Below, in pieces: positions 50,264 through 64,000 of a DNA stretch of 64,000 nucleotides. The stretch is from Vibrio sp. 05-20-BW147 (GTDB taxonomy: Bacteria > Pseudomonadota > Gammaproteobacteria > Enterobacterales > Vibrionaceae). The position numbers and the translations under genes were made by a program. The notes below the pieces were generated by a model, which worked only from the letters and a program-made list of their open reading frames with translations, had not been told where the DNA came from and made no database searches. Numbering within the stretch: position 1 is the first letter of the stretch; the number at the start of each line of letters is the position of its first letter. The stretch is taken from assembly GCF_013369385.1 (NCBI RefSeq), contig NZ_SZTO01000003.1:280290-344289 (forward strand), read 5' to 3'.

Positions 50264-50566
50264 ATGACCAATCGAATGGAGCTGAGCGGCACCGTCGTGA
50301 AAGATCCGATTCGAAGCCAAAGCCCTGCTGGAATCTCACATTGTCGATTTTGGCTCGAGCATCGCTCGGTAGTGGTTGAGGCGGATTTACCAAGACAAGT
50401 TTTCTGTCGAATGCCAGTGGTTGTCAGCGGTAAAGGGTCACAAGAGATAACTCAACAAATAGTTTTGGGCAGTAACATTAAGGTAAGTGGCTTTGTTGCT
50501 TATCAGACCGGCCGAAATGGCGTAGGTAAATTGGTGTTACATGCCGATGACATAATTCATATTTAA
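50264..50566 (+). CDS. priB: PriB, primosomal replication protein N
   Basis: OB-fold single-strand DNA-binding dimer that joins PriA in restart of stalled forks. 100 residues, starting MTNRMELSGTVVKDPIRSQSPAG with the SSB-like beta strands. It is 8 bp after rpsF and 16 bp before rpsR, as in enterobacteria. Confidence 0.96.
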   Translation: MTNRMELSGTVVKDPIRSQSPAGISHCRFWLEHRSVVVEADLPRQVFCRMPVVVSGKGSQEITQQIVLGSNIKVSGFVAYQTGRNGVGKLVLHADDIIHI

Positions 50567-50579
50567 GATCAGGAGATAG

Positions 50580-50810
<231 letters not shown>

Positions 50811-50843
50811 TCGGTACCGTTTATTAAGAAAGAGGATTAAACA

Positions 50844-51293
50844 ATGCAAGTTATTCTACTTGATAAAATCGGTAACCTAGGTAGCCTTGGCGACACAGTA
50901 AACGTTAAGTCTGGTTACGCTCGTAACTTCCTTATCCCTCAGGGTAAAGCAGTTATGGCTACTAAAGGCAACGTTGAGATGTTCGAAGCTCGTCGTGCTG
51001 AACTTGAAGCAAAAGTTGCTGAGCAACTAGCTTCTGCACAAGCTCGCGCTGAGAAAGTAAATGCTCTAGAAGCAGTTGTTATCTCTTCTAAAGCTGGTGA
51101 CGAAGGTAAACTGTTCGGTTCTATCGGTACTCGTGACATCGCTGATGCAATCACTGCAGCTGGCGTTGAAGTTGCTAAGAGCGAAGTTCGCCTTCCTGAA
51201 GGTGCTCTACGTACAACTGGTGAGTTCGAGATCAGCGTTCAACTTCACTCTGAAGTTTTCGCGACCGCTAAACTACAAGTTGTTGCTGAGTAA
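50844..51293 (+). CDS. rplI: Ribosomal protein bL9
   Basis: Elongated large-subunit protein; 149 residues with N-domain [22 protein letters not shown] (RNA binding), a long connecting helix (about 41-74), and the C-domain. Last gene of the operon, with a terminator 25 bp on. Confidence 0.99.
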   Translation: MQVILLDKIGNLGSLGDTVNVKSGYARNFLIPQGKAVMATKGNVEMFEARRAELEAKVAEQLASAQARAEKVNALEAVVISSKAGDEGKLFGSIGTRDIADAITAAGVEVAKSEVRLPEGALRTTGEFEISVQLHSEVFATAKLQVVAE

Positions 51294-51317
51294 TTTTCAG
51301 TTTCAAGACGAAATTTT

Positions 51318-51344
51318 AAAGCACCTCTCTGAGGTGCTTTTTTT
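51318..51344 (+). terminator. Terminator after rplI
   Basis: AAAGCACCTC-TCT-GAGGTGCTTT followed by TTTT. Confidence 0.93.
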
Positions 51345-51377
51345 ATTGCTCGAGTTTATCGTATCAGAGGATTGAGA

Positions 51378-52145
51378 TTAGAAAGCAAACAGCAGATTGA
51401 CAGAGAACACGCTGTCAGCTTTGCTTAGACCATCGGGCACTCGGTCGTGGTACTGGCGAGAGTGGGCAATCTTAAGGGCAATGTCTTCGGTAATGTTATT
51501 GGTCAAACTTAAATCACTGTCGGTTCGCGTATTGCTGTGACCACTGACGACCGTAATATCGGCCGAGAGACGCAGATTCTCTAACGCTTGCCAACTGGTT
51601 TTTAAATTGCCACGGAAAATCCCTTCTTCGACGATTTCAGGGAAAATAATGTCATCGTCATCAATTTCATCCAGATTGGGCTCTTGATAGCGAAAGCCTG
51701 GGCCAAATTCGAACTCAAACACAAAGGTGTCCGTGCTGGCAAACTGATAACCCAAACCCGCTGAAATTGTGTAGTCTTTGAAGTACGCACTGTAGCGTGA
51801 ATCAATGCCTTTAAAGCTGCCGTAAAGGTAGGTTTTAGGGGATAACTTGTAGTCAGATTGCAGGCTGTAAGTTGACGTGCGCTTATCTTCTTCGCCATCT
51901 TTGTATAAATTGTAGAATTTCCACTCTCCATTTGAACGGTGGCGACCTTCCGTGTATTCCCCACTGAGGCGTGCGTTGAGCGCTTTAGAATCCGAGTTGC
52001 CTGAGTGAGCTTGATAGCCAAACTCCACTTCACTTTTCCACGGAGAGGGAAGGGCGATGTCCTTATCCAAATTATCTTCAGCATAAGCAGTTAGGCTAAC
52101 GGCGTATAAACCTAACGACAGAAACCAGCGATTGGACACGAACAC
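51378..52145 (-). CDS. DUF481 outer-membrane barrel protein
   Basis: 255 residues with a signal peptide ending near LTAYA (residues 1-22), then a salt-induced outer-membrane-protein-type (DUF481, YdiY-like) domain: alternating beta strands such as SEVEFGYQAHSGNSDSKALN and a final aromatic strand ending VNLLFAF, typical of a barrel recognised by BamA. Function is not established. Runs towards rplI and divergent from dnaB. Confidence 0.85.
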   Translation of the reverse strand: MFVSNRWFLSLGLYAVSLTAYAEDNLDKDIALPSPWKSEVEFGYQAHSGNSDSKALNARLSGEYTEGRHRSNGEWKFYNLYKDGEEDKRTSTYSLQSDYKLSPKTYLYGSFKGIDSRYSAYFKDYTISAGLGYQFASTDTFVFEFEFGPGFRYQEPNLDEIDDDDIIFPEIVEEGIFRGNLKTSWQALENLRLSADITVVSGHSNTRTDSDLSLTNNITEDIALKIAHSRQYHDRVPDGLSKADSVFSVNLLFAF

Positions 52146-52312
52146 CTCTTATAATGTGAGCTTATGGCTCAGGATAGTACGAACATACGAGAATAGGTGC
52201 GTCAGCCTAAAGTTAAAACTTGTCAGATGGGCAACAAACTCTGCATGCGGAGGCGCGCATCTTAAACCATTTTGAGTATAATGACGCTAAATATAAGTTA
52301 CAGAGTGTAGTC

Positions 52313-53707
52313 ATGGCGGATAATCGAAAACGCAAAATTCCGGATAGCCAAGTAGATGCAATAAAAGTTCCTCCTCATTCCTTAGAAGCTGAGCAATCGG
52401 TGCTTGGTGGTTTGTTATTGGATAATGAACGTTGGGATACGGTTGCTGAGCGTGTGGTCAGCAAGGATTTTTATAGTCGTCCCCACCGTTTGATTTTCGA
52501 TGCCATTAAAAGCATTTTGGAAGAGAACAAGCCGCTGGATCTGATTACCCTGTCCGAGCATTTAGAACGCCGTGAGCAGTTGGAAGATGTCGGTGGTTTT
52601 GCGTACCTTGCCGATTTGGCGAAGAACACGCCAAGTGCTGCTAACATTAATGCCTATGCTGATATCGTTGCTGAGCGAGCTTTAGTACGTAATCTGATCA
52701 GTGTGGCCAATGAAATTGCGGACGCGGGTTATGATCCTCAAGGCCGTAGTTCAGAAGATCTGCTCGATCTCGCTGAGAGTAAAGTATTCGCCATCGCGGA
52801 AGAACGCACCAGCGAAAACGAAGGCCCACAAAATGTCGATTCCATTCTAGAGAAAACCTTAGAACGTATCGAGCTACTGTACAAGAGCCCGCAAGATGGT
52901 GTCACCGGGGTGGATACTGGCTTTACGGATCTGAATAAGAAAACCGCAGGTTTGCAAGGCTCTGACCTTATCATTGTCGCCGCACGTCCATCGATGGGTA
53001 AAACCACCTTTGCAATGAACTTGTGTGAAAACGCCGCGATGGTTCAAGACAAGCCTGTGCTTATTTTCTCACTGGAGATGCCCGCGGAACAAATCATGAT
53101 GCGTATGTTGGCCTCTTTGTCTCGTGTTGACCAAACCAAGATCCGTACCGGTCAGCTGGACGATGAGGATTGGGCGCGTATTTCTTCGACCATGGGTATT
53201 TTGATGGAGAAGAAGAACATGTACATCGATGACAGCTCTGGTCTAACGCCAACGGAAGTGCGTTCACGTGCGCGTCGTGTGGCGCGTGAGCATGGTGGTT
53301 TATCGATGATCATGGTCGACTACCTTCAATTGATGCGCGTGCCAGCTCTCTCGGATAACCGTACTTTGGAAATTGCGGAGATTTCTCGCTCACTAAAAGC
53401 ATTGGCGAAAGAGCTGAATGTACCCGTGGTGGCCCTGTCGCAGTTGAACCGTTCGCTAGAGCAACGGGCAGACAAACGTCCTGTGAACTCGGATCTGCGT
53501 GAATCTGGCTCTATCGAGCAGGACGCCGACTTAATCATGTTCATCTATCGAGACGAAGTATATAACCCTGACAGCGCACTGAAAGGAACAGCGGAGATCA
53601 TTATTGGTAAGCAGCGTAACGGTCCTATCGGTTCGGTGCGTTTGACATTCCAAGGACAGTGGTCTCGCTTTGACAATTATGCCGGCCCGGCGTTTGATGA
53701 TGAGTAA
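52313..53707 (+). CDS. dnaB: DnaB, replicative DNA helicase
   Basis: Hexameric 5'-3' helicase of the replisome. ATG at 52313 gives [13 protein letters not shown] and 464 residues; an upstream frame would add 31 residues not seen in the family. N-terminal DnaG-interacting domain, linker helix, RecA-like motor with [10 protein letters not shown] (Walker A) and [11 protein letters not shown]. No intein interrupts it. Its end overlaps or abuts alr. Confidence 0.98.
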   Translation: MADNRKRKIPDSQVDAIKVPPHSLEAEQSVLGGLLLDNERWDTVAERVVSKDFYSRPHRLIFDAIKSILEENKPLDLITLSEHLERREQLEDVGGFAYLADLAKNTPSAANINAYADIVAERALVRNLISVANEIADAGYDPQGRSSEDLLDLAESKVFAIAEERTSENEGPQNVDSILEKTLERIELLYKSPQDGVTGVDTGFTDLNKKTAGLQGSDLIIVAARPSMGKTTFAMNLCENAAMVQDKPVLIFSLEMPAEQIMMRMLASLSRVDQTKIRTGQLDDEDWARISSTMGILMEKKNMYIDDSSGLTPTEVRSRARRVAREHGGLSMIMVDYLQLMRVPALSDNRTLEIAEISRSLKALAKELNVPVVALSQLNRSLEQRADKRPVNSDLRESGSIEQDADLIMFIYRDEVYNPDSALKGTAEIIIGKQRNGPIGSVRLTFQGQWSRFDNYAGPAFDDE

Positions 53708-53720
53708 CACGATGAATTAC

Positions 53721-54797
53721 ATGAAAGCCGCCACGGCTTGTATTGACCTTGTGGCTTTACAACACAATTTACAGTTGATCAAACAGCAAGCCCCGCACAG
53801 TAAGTTGATGGCGGTGGTTAAGGCAAATGGCTATGGTCATGGTTTGCGTCACGTAGCTAAGCATGCGGTTGGTGCGGATGCCTTTGGGGTTGCGCGAATT
53901 GAAGAAGCGCTACAACTGCGAGCGTGTGGTGTTGTTAAACCCATCTTGCTTTTAGAAGGATTTTACTCTTCGGGTGATTTGCCTGTCTTGGTGACCAACA
54001 ACATTCAAACGGTGGTGCACTGCGAAGAGCAGTTGTGTGCTTTGGAAGAGGCAGAGCTTGAAACTCCAGTGATGGTGTGGCTCAAGATCGATAGTGGCAT
54101 GCATCGCCTTGGAGTGCGACCAGAGCAATACCAAGCATTTGTTGAGCGTTTGCATCAGTGCCCGAATGTGGCCAAACCTTTACGCTATATGAGCCACTTT
54201 GGTTGTGCTGACGAGATGAACAACGAGATGACGCCGAAACAAATCGAGCTGTTTTTGTCGCTAACTCGAGGTTGCAAAGGTGAGCGCTCGCTTGCAGCTT
54301 CTGCAGGATTATTGGCTTGGCAAGAAAGTCAATTGGAGTGGGTGCGCCCGGGCATCATTATGTATGGTGTTTCTCCATTTGGTGACAAGACCGCCTCCGA
54401 GCTAGGCTACAAACCAGTGATGACCTTAAAGTCTCATTTAATTGCGGTTCGAGATGTCAAAGCGGGCGAGTCAGTGGGATATGGCGCAACCTGGATCAGC
54501 GAACGCGATACCAAAGTAGGGGTAATTGCTATTGGTTATGGTGATGGCTACCCACGAACGGCACCCAACGGAACTCCCGTGTTGGTCAATGGCCGTAAGG
54601 TGCCGATTGCCGGGCGAGTCTCTATGGATATGCTTACGGTGGATCTCGGCCCCGATGCAACCGATCGTGTCGGTGATGAGGCGATTCTTTGGGGCGCAGA
54701 TTTACCAGCGGAAGAGGTGGCGCTGCATATCGGCACCATCGCTTATGAGTTAGTGACTAAACTTACTTCACGCGTTGAAATGTCTTATAGCGAATAA
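53721..54797 (+). CDS. alr: Alanine racemase
   Basis: PLP enzyme giving D-alanine for peptidoglycan. The PLP lysine is in [10 protein letters not shown] and the catalytic tyrosine region is SVGYGATW. The start at 53721 ([10 protein letters not shown]) aligns with E. coli Alr and gives 358 residues; ATGs at 53712 and 53700 are in frame and one may be used, since ribosome-site support at 53721 is weak and 53700 overlaps the dnaB stop by 8 bp. Confidence 0.95.
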   Translation: MKAATACIDLVALQHNLQLIKQQAPHSKLMAVVKANGYGHGLRHVAKHAVGADAFGVARIEEALQLRACGVVKPILLLEGFYSSGDLPVLVTNNIQTVVHCEEQLCALEEAELETPVMVWLKIDSGMHRLGVRPEQYQAFVERLHQCPNVAKPLRYMSHFGCADEMNNEMTPKQIELFLSLTRGCKGERSLAASAGLLAWQESQLEWVRPGIIMYGVSPFGDKTASELGYKPVMTLKSHLIAVRDVKAGESVGYGATWISERDTKVGVIAIGYGDGYPRTAPNGTPVLVNGRKVPIAGRVSMDMLTVDLGPDATDRVGDEAILWGADLPAEEVALHIGTIAYELVTKLTSRVEMSYSE

Positions 54798-54804
54798 ATC
54801 AATA

Positions 54805-56016
54805 ATGAAATCAAAACCTGTTTTTCGCTTGGTGGTTGCGGCAACTGGCTTGTGCGCTCTGCCAACTTGGGCTGATGGTTGGCCAAGTTGGTCTCCAGAA
54901 ACGGCCGTGGTTCCTTACTATTTTGTCAGTGATAGCATGGGTAATACTCTGGGTGTCGCTGGACTCGCACAGCATGTAGGGCAAACTAATGCTTCGGTAT
55001 TGGGTACCGCGCTTTACTCTGACAAAGGAAGCTATGTCACTTATCTTGCTGCATCAAATTACCAAGTGGGTGATTTCTGGTTGCTCGGTGCGGAAAGCTA
55101 TCAAGGGAAGTTTGTTGATTACGACTATTACCTTGGTGCCAACGCTAGTAATGATTCAACAGCGGCCGATCGAACGATAGCGACAGGTAAAGAATCGATC
55201 ACGCGTTTCTCCTTCCGTTATATTGTGCCTTGGGGGCATGCGGCGTTTCGCGGAGCGCGCGCGGCATTAGAACCCACTCGGCAAATTAAAGGCTTCTCGC
55301 CAGATCGCAGCGGTATCACCACCATTGAGTTTCAGCCGTTTCATACCTCTCGAGAAATTAATGCTATTGCTGGCCAAGATAGCGATTCTACCGGGCTCAG
55401 TTTGAAGTTGGATTGGGATAACCGAAATGATGTTCGCAACCCGACTCAAGGTTTTCGCACTCGACTGGATATCACCTACGCAGATGAAAACTGGGGTAAT
55501 GATAACGATTGGTTGAAATATGAGTATTCCAGTAGTGGCTTTTGGAATCTCGGTGGTGTCGATGATCTTCTCGACCAACAAGTGTTTGCGTTTAACTTCT
55601 ATATTGCCGATACGCCTACTTGGAATAATTGTAATGCTCAAACATGTCAAAGACCGCCAGAGTTTGATCAGGTAAGTCTAGGTGGTTTATACCGATTGAG
55701 AAGTTTTTCCTCTGGGCGTTTTCATGGCAAATCGGCCATCAACTACAGCGCTGAGTACCGTGTTTTACCCAAATGGCAACCTTTGGATGATATTCCAGTG
55801 CTGAATATCTACGATATCCCTTGGTGGCAATGGGTCGCTTTTGTCGATATGGGACGAGTGAGCGACGAAAGCAGTTTCTCTGAACTGCACAGCGATATGC
55901 AGTGGAGCGCAGGTGGTGCCGTGCGTTTTCAAGTGGAAGGCATTGTGGTGCGAGCCGAAATGGCATGGGGAAGTGAAGAGAGCCTTTTTCGTGTCATGGT
56001 CAACCAGCCGTTTTAA
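54805..56016 (+). CDS. Omp85-like outer-membrane beta-barrel protein
   Basis: 403 residues. Signal peptide to about residue 24 (GLCALPTWA), no evident POTRA domains, then a barrel with the surface-antigen (BamA/TamA C-terminal) pattern: LDWDNRNDVRNPTQGFRTRLDI is the typical first conserved strand, followed by GGLYRLRSF-type and the terminal strand ending VNQPF. Such POTRA-less, short Omp85-like proteins occur in vibrios; function is unknown to me. It lies 7 bp after alr and may be cotranscribed with it. Confidence 0.82.
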   Translation: MKSKPVFRLVVAATGLCALPTWADGWPSWSPETAVVPYYFVSDSMGNTLGVAGLAQHVGQTNASVLGTALYSDKGSYVTYLAASNYQVGDFWLLGAESYQGKFVDYDYYLGANASNDSTAADRTIATGKESITRFSFRYIVPWGHAAFRGARAALEPTRQIKGFSPDRSGITTIEFQPFHTSREINAIAGQDSDSTGLSLKLDWDNRNDVRNPTQGFRTRLDITYADENWGNDNDWLKYEYSSSGFWNLGGVDDLLDQQVFAFNFYIADTPTWNNCNAQTCQRPPEFDQVSLGGLYRLRSFSSGRFHGKSAINYSAEYRVLPKWQPLDDIPVLNIYDIPWWQWVAFVDMGRVSDESSFSELHSDMQWSAGGAVRFQVEGIVVRAEMAWGSEESLFRVMVNQPF

Positions 56017-56040
56017 CGTTTGCCACATCTTATCATCACT

Positions 56041-56071
56041 CAAGCCGAGCTATTTGCTCGGCTTGTTTTTT
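56041..56071. terminator. Terminator between the Omp85-like gene and yjbQ
   Basis: CAAGCCGAGC-TATTT-GCTCGGCTTG followed by a T run; lies at the ends of two converging genes. Confidence 0.85.
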
Positions 56072-56489
56072 ATTCCCCATAGAGCGTGGCCATTATACGA
56101 CGTTGTCCACCATGATCTCGATGTTCGCCTAAGTAGATCCCTTGCCAAGTGCCTAACGCTAAACGCCCCTGAGAGATTGGAATAGTGAGATGGCATCCTA
56201 ATGTCGAGGCTTTTATGTGGGCAGGCATATCATCATCGCCTTCATAATCATGCTGATAGTAAGGGGCCCTTTCAGGAACAAAGCGATTAAAGTGTTGCTC
56301 CATATCATGTCGAACGGTGGGGTCTGCGTTCTCATTGATGGTCAAACTGGCTGAGGTATGTTGGATAAAAAGATGTAACAAACCAACGGATAATTTTGAT
56401 AATTCTGGTAATTGTTGTTCAATTTCATCAGTGATCAGATGAAAGCCACGCTTTCGGGCGGGTAGGGTTAAACACTTCTGATACCACAT
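56070..56489 (-). CDS. yjbQ: YjbQ family protein (UPF0047)
   Basis: 139-residue trimeric fold conserved from bacteria to archaea; reported to have weak thiamine-phosphate-synthase activity, with the physiological role unsettled. ATG at 56489 gives [18 protein letters not shown], aligned with E. coli YjbQ (138), with AAGGAA upstream. Metal-site residues are in [15 protein letters not shown] and [14 protein letters not shown] [16 protein letters not shown]. Confidence 0.92.
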   Translation of the reverse strand: MWYQKCLTLPARKRGFHLITDEIEQQLPELSKLSVGLLHLFIQHTSASLTINENADPTVRHDMEQHFNRFVPERAPYYQHDYEGDDDMPAHIKASTLGCHLTIPISQGRLALGTWQGIYLGEHRDHGGQRRIMATLYGE

Positions 56490-56809
56490 ATCCCATTCCT
56501 TATAATCTATTTGGCAAATGGATAATTCAACGCTATCTTTGGTTGCAGCGTATGAGAGAGACAACACACTATAGTGAGCCATCACGCTAAGTGGCTTGCT
56601 CAAAACAGAAACGGTTTACGTGACTTAACTCAAAGAGCGCGCAGCGCGAGTGCGTCATAATTGCACTCTGAAAAAAAATTACAGATTTATGGTTGTCTTG
56701 CGCGAGAGTGCAGTCGACAATCACAATTATTTTTTGCTAAATCGGGGATTCCACCAGTTTTCGCTAGACTGTATGGAATGGAACCTACTGTAACATCGGG
56801 ATAAATACC
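56490..56809. other. Divergent control region between yjbQ and pgi
   Basis: No coding sequence seen in these 320 bp. A GC-rich GCGCGCAGCGCG patch and the inverted repeat GAGTGC / GCACTC (56648-56668), followed by an A8 tract, lie in the middle. The A+T-rich stretch up to 56800 is the likely pgi promoter area. Confidence 0.4.
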
Positions 56810-58462
56810 ATGTTGAAAACTATTAATCCAACGCAAACACAAGCTTGGAAAGCGCTGACAGCGCATTTTGAATCTGCACAAGATATGGATCTGAAAGATC
56901 TTTTCGCTCAAGACGCAGCGCGTTTTGATAAGTTCTCAGCACGTTTTGGCAGTGATATTCTTGTCGATTACTCAAAGAACCTGATCAACGAAGAAACGTT
57001 AAAACACCTATTCGCACTAGCGAAAGAAACGGAACTAAGTGCTGCTATTAAAGCAATGTTTAGTGGTGAAGCGATCAACCAAACGGAAGGCCGCGCGGTG
57101 CTCCATACGGCGCTACGTAATCGCTCAAACCAGGCAGTCCTGGTTGATGGTGAAGACGTGATGCCAGCGGTAAACGCAGTACTTAAGAAAATGAAATCGT
57201 TCACTGACCGCGTTATTGGCGGTGAATGGAAAGGTTATACAGGTAAAGCGATCACAGATATCGTCAACATCGGCATTGGCGGTTCAGACCTAGGCCCTTA
57301 CATGGTGACGGAAGCGCTTGCACCATACAAAAACCACCTAAACTTACACTTTGTTTCTAACGTTGATGGTACTCACATCGTTGAAACACTGAAGAAAGTC
57401 GATCCTGAGACAACACTCTTCTTGATCGCGTCTAAGACGTTCACGACTCAAGAAACCATGACAAACGCTCACACTGCGCGTGATTGGTTCCTAGCTACGG
57501 CTGGCGATCAAGCACACGTTGCTAAGCACTTTGCGGCACTTTCTACTAATGCTCCAGCGGTATCTGAGTTCGGTATCGACACAGATAACATGTTTGAGTT
57601 CTGGGACTGGGTTGGTGGTCGTTACTCTCTATGGTCAGCCATCGGGCTTTCAATTGCACTTGCTGTCGGTTACGACAACTTCATTGAACTTCTAGACGGT
57701 GCTCACGAGATGGATAACCATTTCGTCTCTACAGAGCTAGAAAGCAACATTCCTGTGATTCTTGCCCTGATTGGTATTTGGTACAACAACTTCCACGGCG
57801 CTGAGTCAGAAGCTATTCTACCTTACGACCAGTACATGCACCGCTTCGCGGCGTACTTCCAGCAAGGTAACATGGAGTCGAACGGCAAATACGTTGACCG
57901 CAATGGTAACCCAGTGACTTACCAAACTGGTCCAATTATCTGGGGTGAGCCAGGTACTAACGGTCAGCACGCGTTCTACCAACTGATCCACCAAGGCACC
58001 AAGTTAATCCCTTGTGACTTCATTGCACCGGCTGTGAGCCACAACCCAGCAGGTGACCACCATCAGAAACTGATGTCAAACTTCTTTGCACAAACAGAAG
58101 CGTTGGCATTTGGTAAAAATGAAGAAACCGTCAAAGCGGAATTGGTTAAAGCCGGTAAAAATGCAGAAGAAGTGGCGGCGATCGCCCCATTCAAGGTATT
58201 TGAAGGCAACCGTCCAACCAATTCTATCTTGGTTAAGCAAATCACCCCTCGCACACTGGGTAACCTGATCGCCATGTACGAGCACAAAATCTTCGTTCAA
58301 GGCGTTATCTGGAACATCTTCAGCTTTGACCAGTGGGGGGTGGAGCTAGGTAAACAACTGGCAAACCAAATCCTACCTGAGCTAGCTGACGGTTCTGAGA
58401 TCAGTTCACACGACAGTTCGACCAATGGTCTTATTAACGCATTTAAAGCTTTCAAAGCGTAA
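56810..58462 (+). CDS. pgi: Glucose-6-phosphate isomerase
   Basis: Interconverts glucose-6-phosphate and fructose-6-phosphate. 550 residues; signatures [37 protein letters not shown] and the late [10 protein letters not shown] are intact. Strong codon bias. Monocistronic, ended by a strong terminator, upstream of the rRNA operon. Confidence 0.98.
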   Translation: MLKTINPTQTQAWKALTAHFESAQDMDLKDLFAQDAARFDKFSARFGSDILVDYSKNLINEETLKHLFALAKETELSAAIKAMFSGEAINQTEGRAVLHTALRNRSNQAVLVDGEDVMPAVNAVLKKMKSFTDRVIGGEWKGYTGKAITDIVNIGIGGSDLGPYMVTEALAPYKNHLNLHFVSNVDGTHIVETLKKVDPETTLFLIASKTFTTQETMTNAHTARDWFLATAGDQAHVAKHFAALSTNAPAVSEFGIDTDNMFEFWDWVGGRYSLWSAIGLSIALAVGYDNFIELLDGAHEMDNHFVSTELESNIPVILALIGIWYNNFHGAESEAILPYDQYMHRFAAYFQQGNMESNGKYVDRNGNPVTYQTGPIIWGEPGTNGQHAFYQLIHQGTKLIPCDFIAPAVSHNPAGDHHQKLMSNFFAQTEALAFGKNEETVKAELVKAGKNAEEVAAIAPFKVFEGNRPTNSILVKQITPRTLGNLIAMYEHKIFVQGVIWNIFSFDQWGVELGKQLANQILPELADGSEISSHDSSTNGLINAFKAFKA

Positions 58463-58514
58463 TCTATAGTTAATAGTAAAAGACGAGAATAATTAGCTTG
58501 TCTTCATTTTAGCT

Positions 58515-58549
58515 AAAAAACCGATATTGCTTCAGTATCGGTTTTTTTT
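58515..58549 (+). terminator. Terminator after pgi
   Basis: AAAAAACCGATA / TATCGGTTTTTT stem with a nine-base loop, followed by more Ts. The following stretch to 58758 has no gene and includes A+T-rich DNA likely to act as an UP element for the rrn promoters. Confidence 0.92.
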
Positions 58550-58758
58550 GAGTGTAAAACGTCAGGTAATAGCAATTAGTCTATTCTTCGGTCTGTGATG
58601 AGTGAAGGAAATAGAATGTCAATGCTATTAAAAATGCGCTTTTGTGGATAATGTTGTGTATATCGTGTTGGAATGTGTTGAGTAAAATTGAATAAAACAA
58701 GGGTTGAATGAAAATCCATCGCTTAAGCTCTATTTTTGCATTTTTTAATAAAAAGGGC

Positions 58759-58786
58759 TTGCCAACGTGACGCTGATCCCTATAAT
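58759..58786 (+). promoter_or_regulatory. rrn promoter P1
   Basis: TTGCCA, 16-bp spacer, TATAAT, preceded by an A+T-rich UP-like tract (TTTTTTAATAAAAAG) and followed by a G+C-rich discriminator. This is the layout of stringently controlled rRNA P1 promoters. Confidence 0.8.
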
Positions 58787-58849
58787 GCCACCTCGCTGAC
58801 ACGGCAAGGCTTCGAAAGAAACCAGAGCCCATCAGCCAAGGCATTTAGC

Positions 58850-58864
58850 CAGGTGAGTCACCTG
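58850..58864. promoter_or_regulatory. Perfect 15-bp palindrome between rrn P1 and P2
   Basis: CAGGTGA-G-TCACCTG, ending 22 bp upstream of the P2 -35 element. It may be an operator or an RNA hairpin in P1 transcripts; the binding protein is unknown. Confidence 0.5.
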
Positions 58865-58886
58865 AAAAAAGTTTTGAAAAAAGTGG

Positions 58887-58914
58887 TTGACACTAAAACT
58901 TAACTCGCTAAAAT
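58887..58914 (+). promoter_or_regulatory. rrn promoter P2
   Basis: TTGACA, 16-bp spacer, TAAAAT, then the G+C-rich discriminator GGCCGCC. Consensus -35. Confidence 0.8.
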
Positions 58915-58955
58915 GGCCGCCTCTTCCGAAGTGATGCGATTCACAAAAGAAGAAA

Positions 58956-58968
58956 GCTCTTTAACAAT
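58956..58968 (+). promoter_or_regulatory. BoxA antitermination site in the rrn leader
   Basis: GCTCTTTAACAAT matches boxA, where NusB-S10 nucleates the rRNA antitermination complex. A second copy lies in the 16S-23S spacer. Confidence 0.85.
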
Positions 58969-58973
58969 ATAAA

Positions 58974-59010
58974 CCTATCAATCTGTGTGGGCACTCGTTG
59001 ATGATAATCC
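58974..59010 (+). other. 5' arm of the 16S processing stalk
   Basis: Sequence beginning CCTATCAATCTGTGTG is complementary, with few mismatches, to 60661-60697 downstream of 16S (ending CACACAGATTGATATGG). Together they form the long RNase III stem around pre-16S. Confidence 0.75.
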
Positions 59011-59114
59011 AAAAGATTTATCAATGAACTGAGTGACCAAAACGATACTAAGTATCGGCACAGTCAATTTATTCAGTATTCATTGAGCCGAAGCGAAAGC
59101 TTCAAAAAACTTTT

Positions 59115-60656
<1,542 letters not shown>

Positions 60657-60722
60657 TACGATGATTATTGCGATGAGTGTTCACACAGATTGATATGGTT
60701 TAGAAAGTTTAGAGATAGATGT

Positions 60723-60798
<76 letters not shown>

Positions 60799-61081
60799 TT
60801 ATTAAAGGTTTTTCCTTAAGAATCTTTAAAAATGGTTTTCATTAGAAAATCTGCTCTTTAACAATTTGGAAAGCTGACAAAACAACAATTTATTGTTGTT
60901 TGTAAAGTTCTCAATGTTTGTCTGTAAGACAAACACCAACAAACACATTCAAGTGTTCTTGGGAATGTCACTTTTAGTGACTATTCGAAATTGAGTCCGG
61001 CAAAATCAACGCTATCTCGCTCATTCAAATAATGAGATAGCAACTTTGGTTGTTTGACTAGAAGACCCTTTGGGGTTGTAT
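60799..61081 (+). other. 16S-23S spacer with second boxA and 23S stalk arm
   Basis: No gene. TGCTCTTTAACA at about 60852-60863 is a boxA copy. Inverted repeats GCTATCTC / GAGATAGC (with a bulge) lie near 61010-61041. From 61065, ACCCTTTGGGGTTGTATGG pairs with the region after 23S (63963-63985) as the pre-23S RNase III stem. Confidence 0.8.
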
Positions 61082-63969
<2,888 letters not shown>

Positions 63970-64000
63970 ACAACACCCAAAGGGTTTTGATGGACTCAAA

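Noticed and set aside
51076..51375. 99-codon frame overlapping the end of rplI
   Set aside because: Shifted-frame shadow of a highly biased ribosomal-protein gene, and it runs through the terminator.
52313..53707. Intein or insertion in dnaB
   Set aside because: DnaB is a favoured intein site, but the frame is continuous at normal length with intact Walker motifs.

Overview
The window is chromosomal DNA from a Vibrio (Gammaproteobacteria). The 16S gene is Vibrio-like; aphA, the low-cell-density quorum-sensing regulator of vibrios, is present; argininosuccinate lyase carries the C-terminal acetyltransferase domain typical of Vibrio and relatives; and gene order is vibrio-like throughout. Details of the 16S variable regions remind me of V. 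vulnificus, but I could not run an alignment, so the species is only a guess. Almost everything is core genome. There is no prophage, insertion sequence, integron or CRISPR array.

Layout. 1-3211: end of the mla phospholipid-transport operon (mlaF partial, mlaE, mlaD, mlaC, mlaB) plus ibaG, then murA and a PlsC-type acyltransferase. 5446-9704 (minus): a TAXI-type TRAP transporter (binding protein, fused permease) with a universal stress protein. 10065-12938: argR, mdh, ispB. 13209-15122: rplU-rpmA-obgE. 15270-16501: yjjP-yjjB. 16511-23818: folA facing the minus-strand run lptD-surA-pdxA-rsmA-apaG-apaH. Then djlA, aphA and ppc. 29006-35648: the arginine cluster argE / argC-argB-argG-argH(GNAT), with ArgR operators readable upstream of argC and argH and an ERIC/IRU element between argB and argG. 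35811-39840: a small cysteine-pair membrane protein, oxyR, mrcA. 39979-44431: pilMNOPQ. 44633-49514: aroK-aroB-damX-dam-rpe. 49884-51293: rpsF-priB-rpsR-rplI. Then a DUF481 outer-membrane protein, dnaB, alr, an Omp85-like barrel, yjbQ, pgi. 58759-64000: an rRNA operon with tandem promoters, 16S, tRNA-Ala(GGC) and 23S; 5S lies beyond the edge.

Functional themes. Envelope biogenesis is heavily represented (Mla, MurA, PBP1A, LptD, SurA, DamX, Alr, Omp85-like, PilMNOPQ). Arginine biosynthesis appears with its own repressor about 20 kb away in the same window. Translation and replication genes form the right third.

The less ordinary material lies between genes. (1) Two tandem arrays built on CTAG, one filling the whole gap between the convergent genes folA and apaH so that both stop codons lie in repeat units, the other after rpe with a switch from an 8-bp to a 7-bp period. 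(2) A predicted structured small RNA with a terminator, divergent from oxyR and beside an OxyR-like site: the position of OxyS in E. coli, but with no sequence resemblance that I can see. (3) Structured leaders upstream of aroK and of the TAXI binding protein. (4) Several small ORFs with good ribosome binding sites. (5) A perfect palindrome between the two rrn promoters. These are predictions from sequence only.
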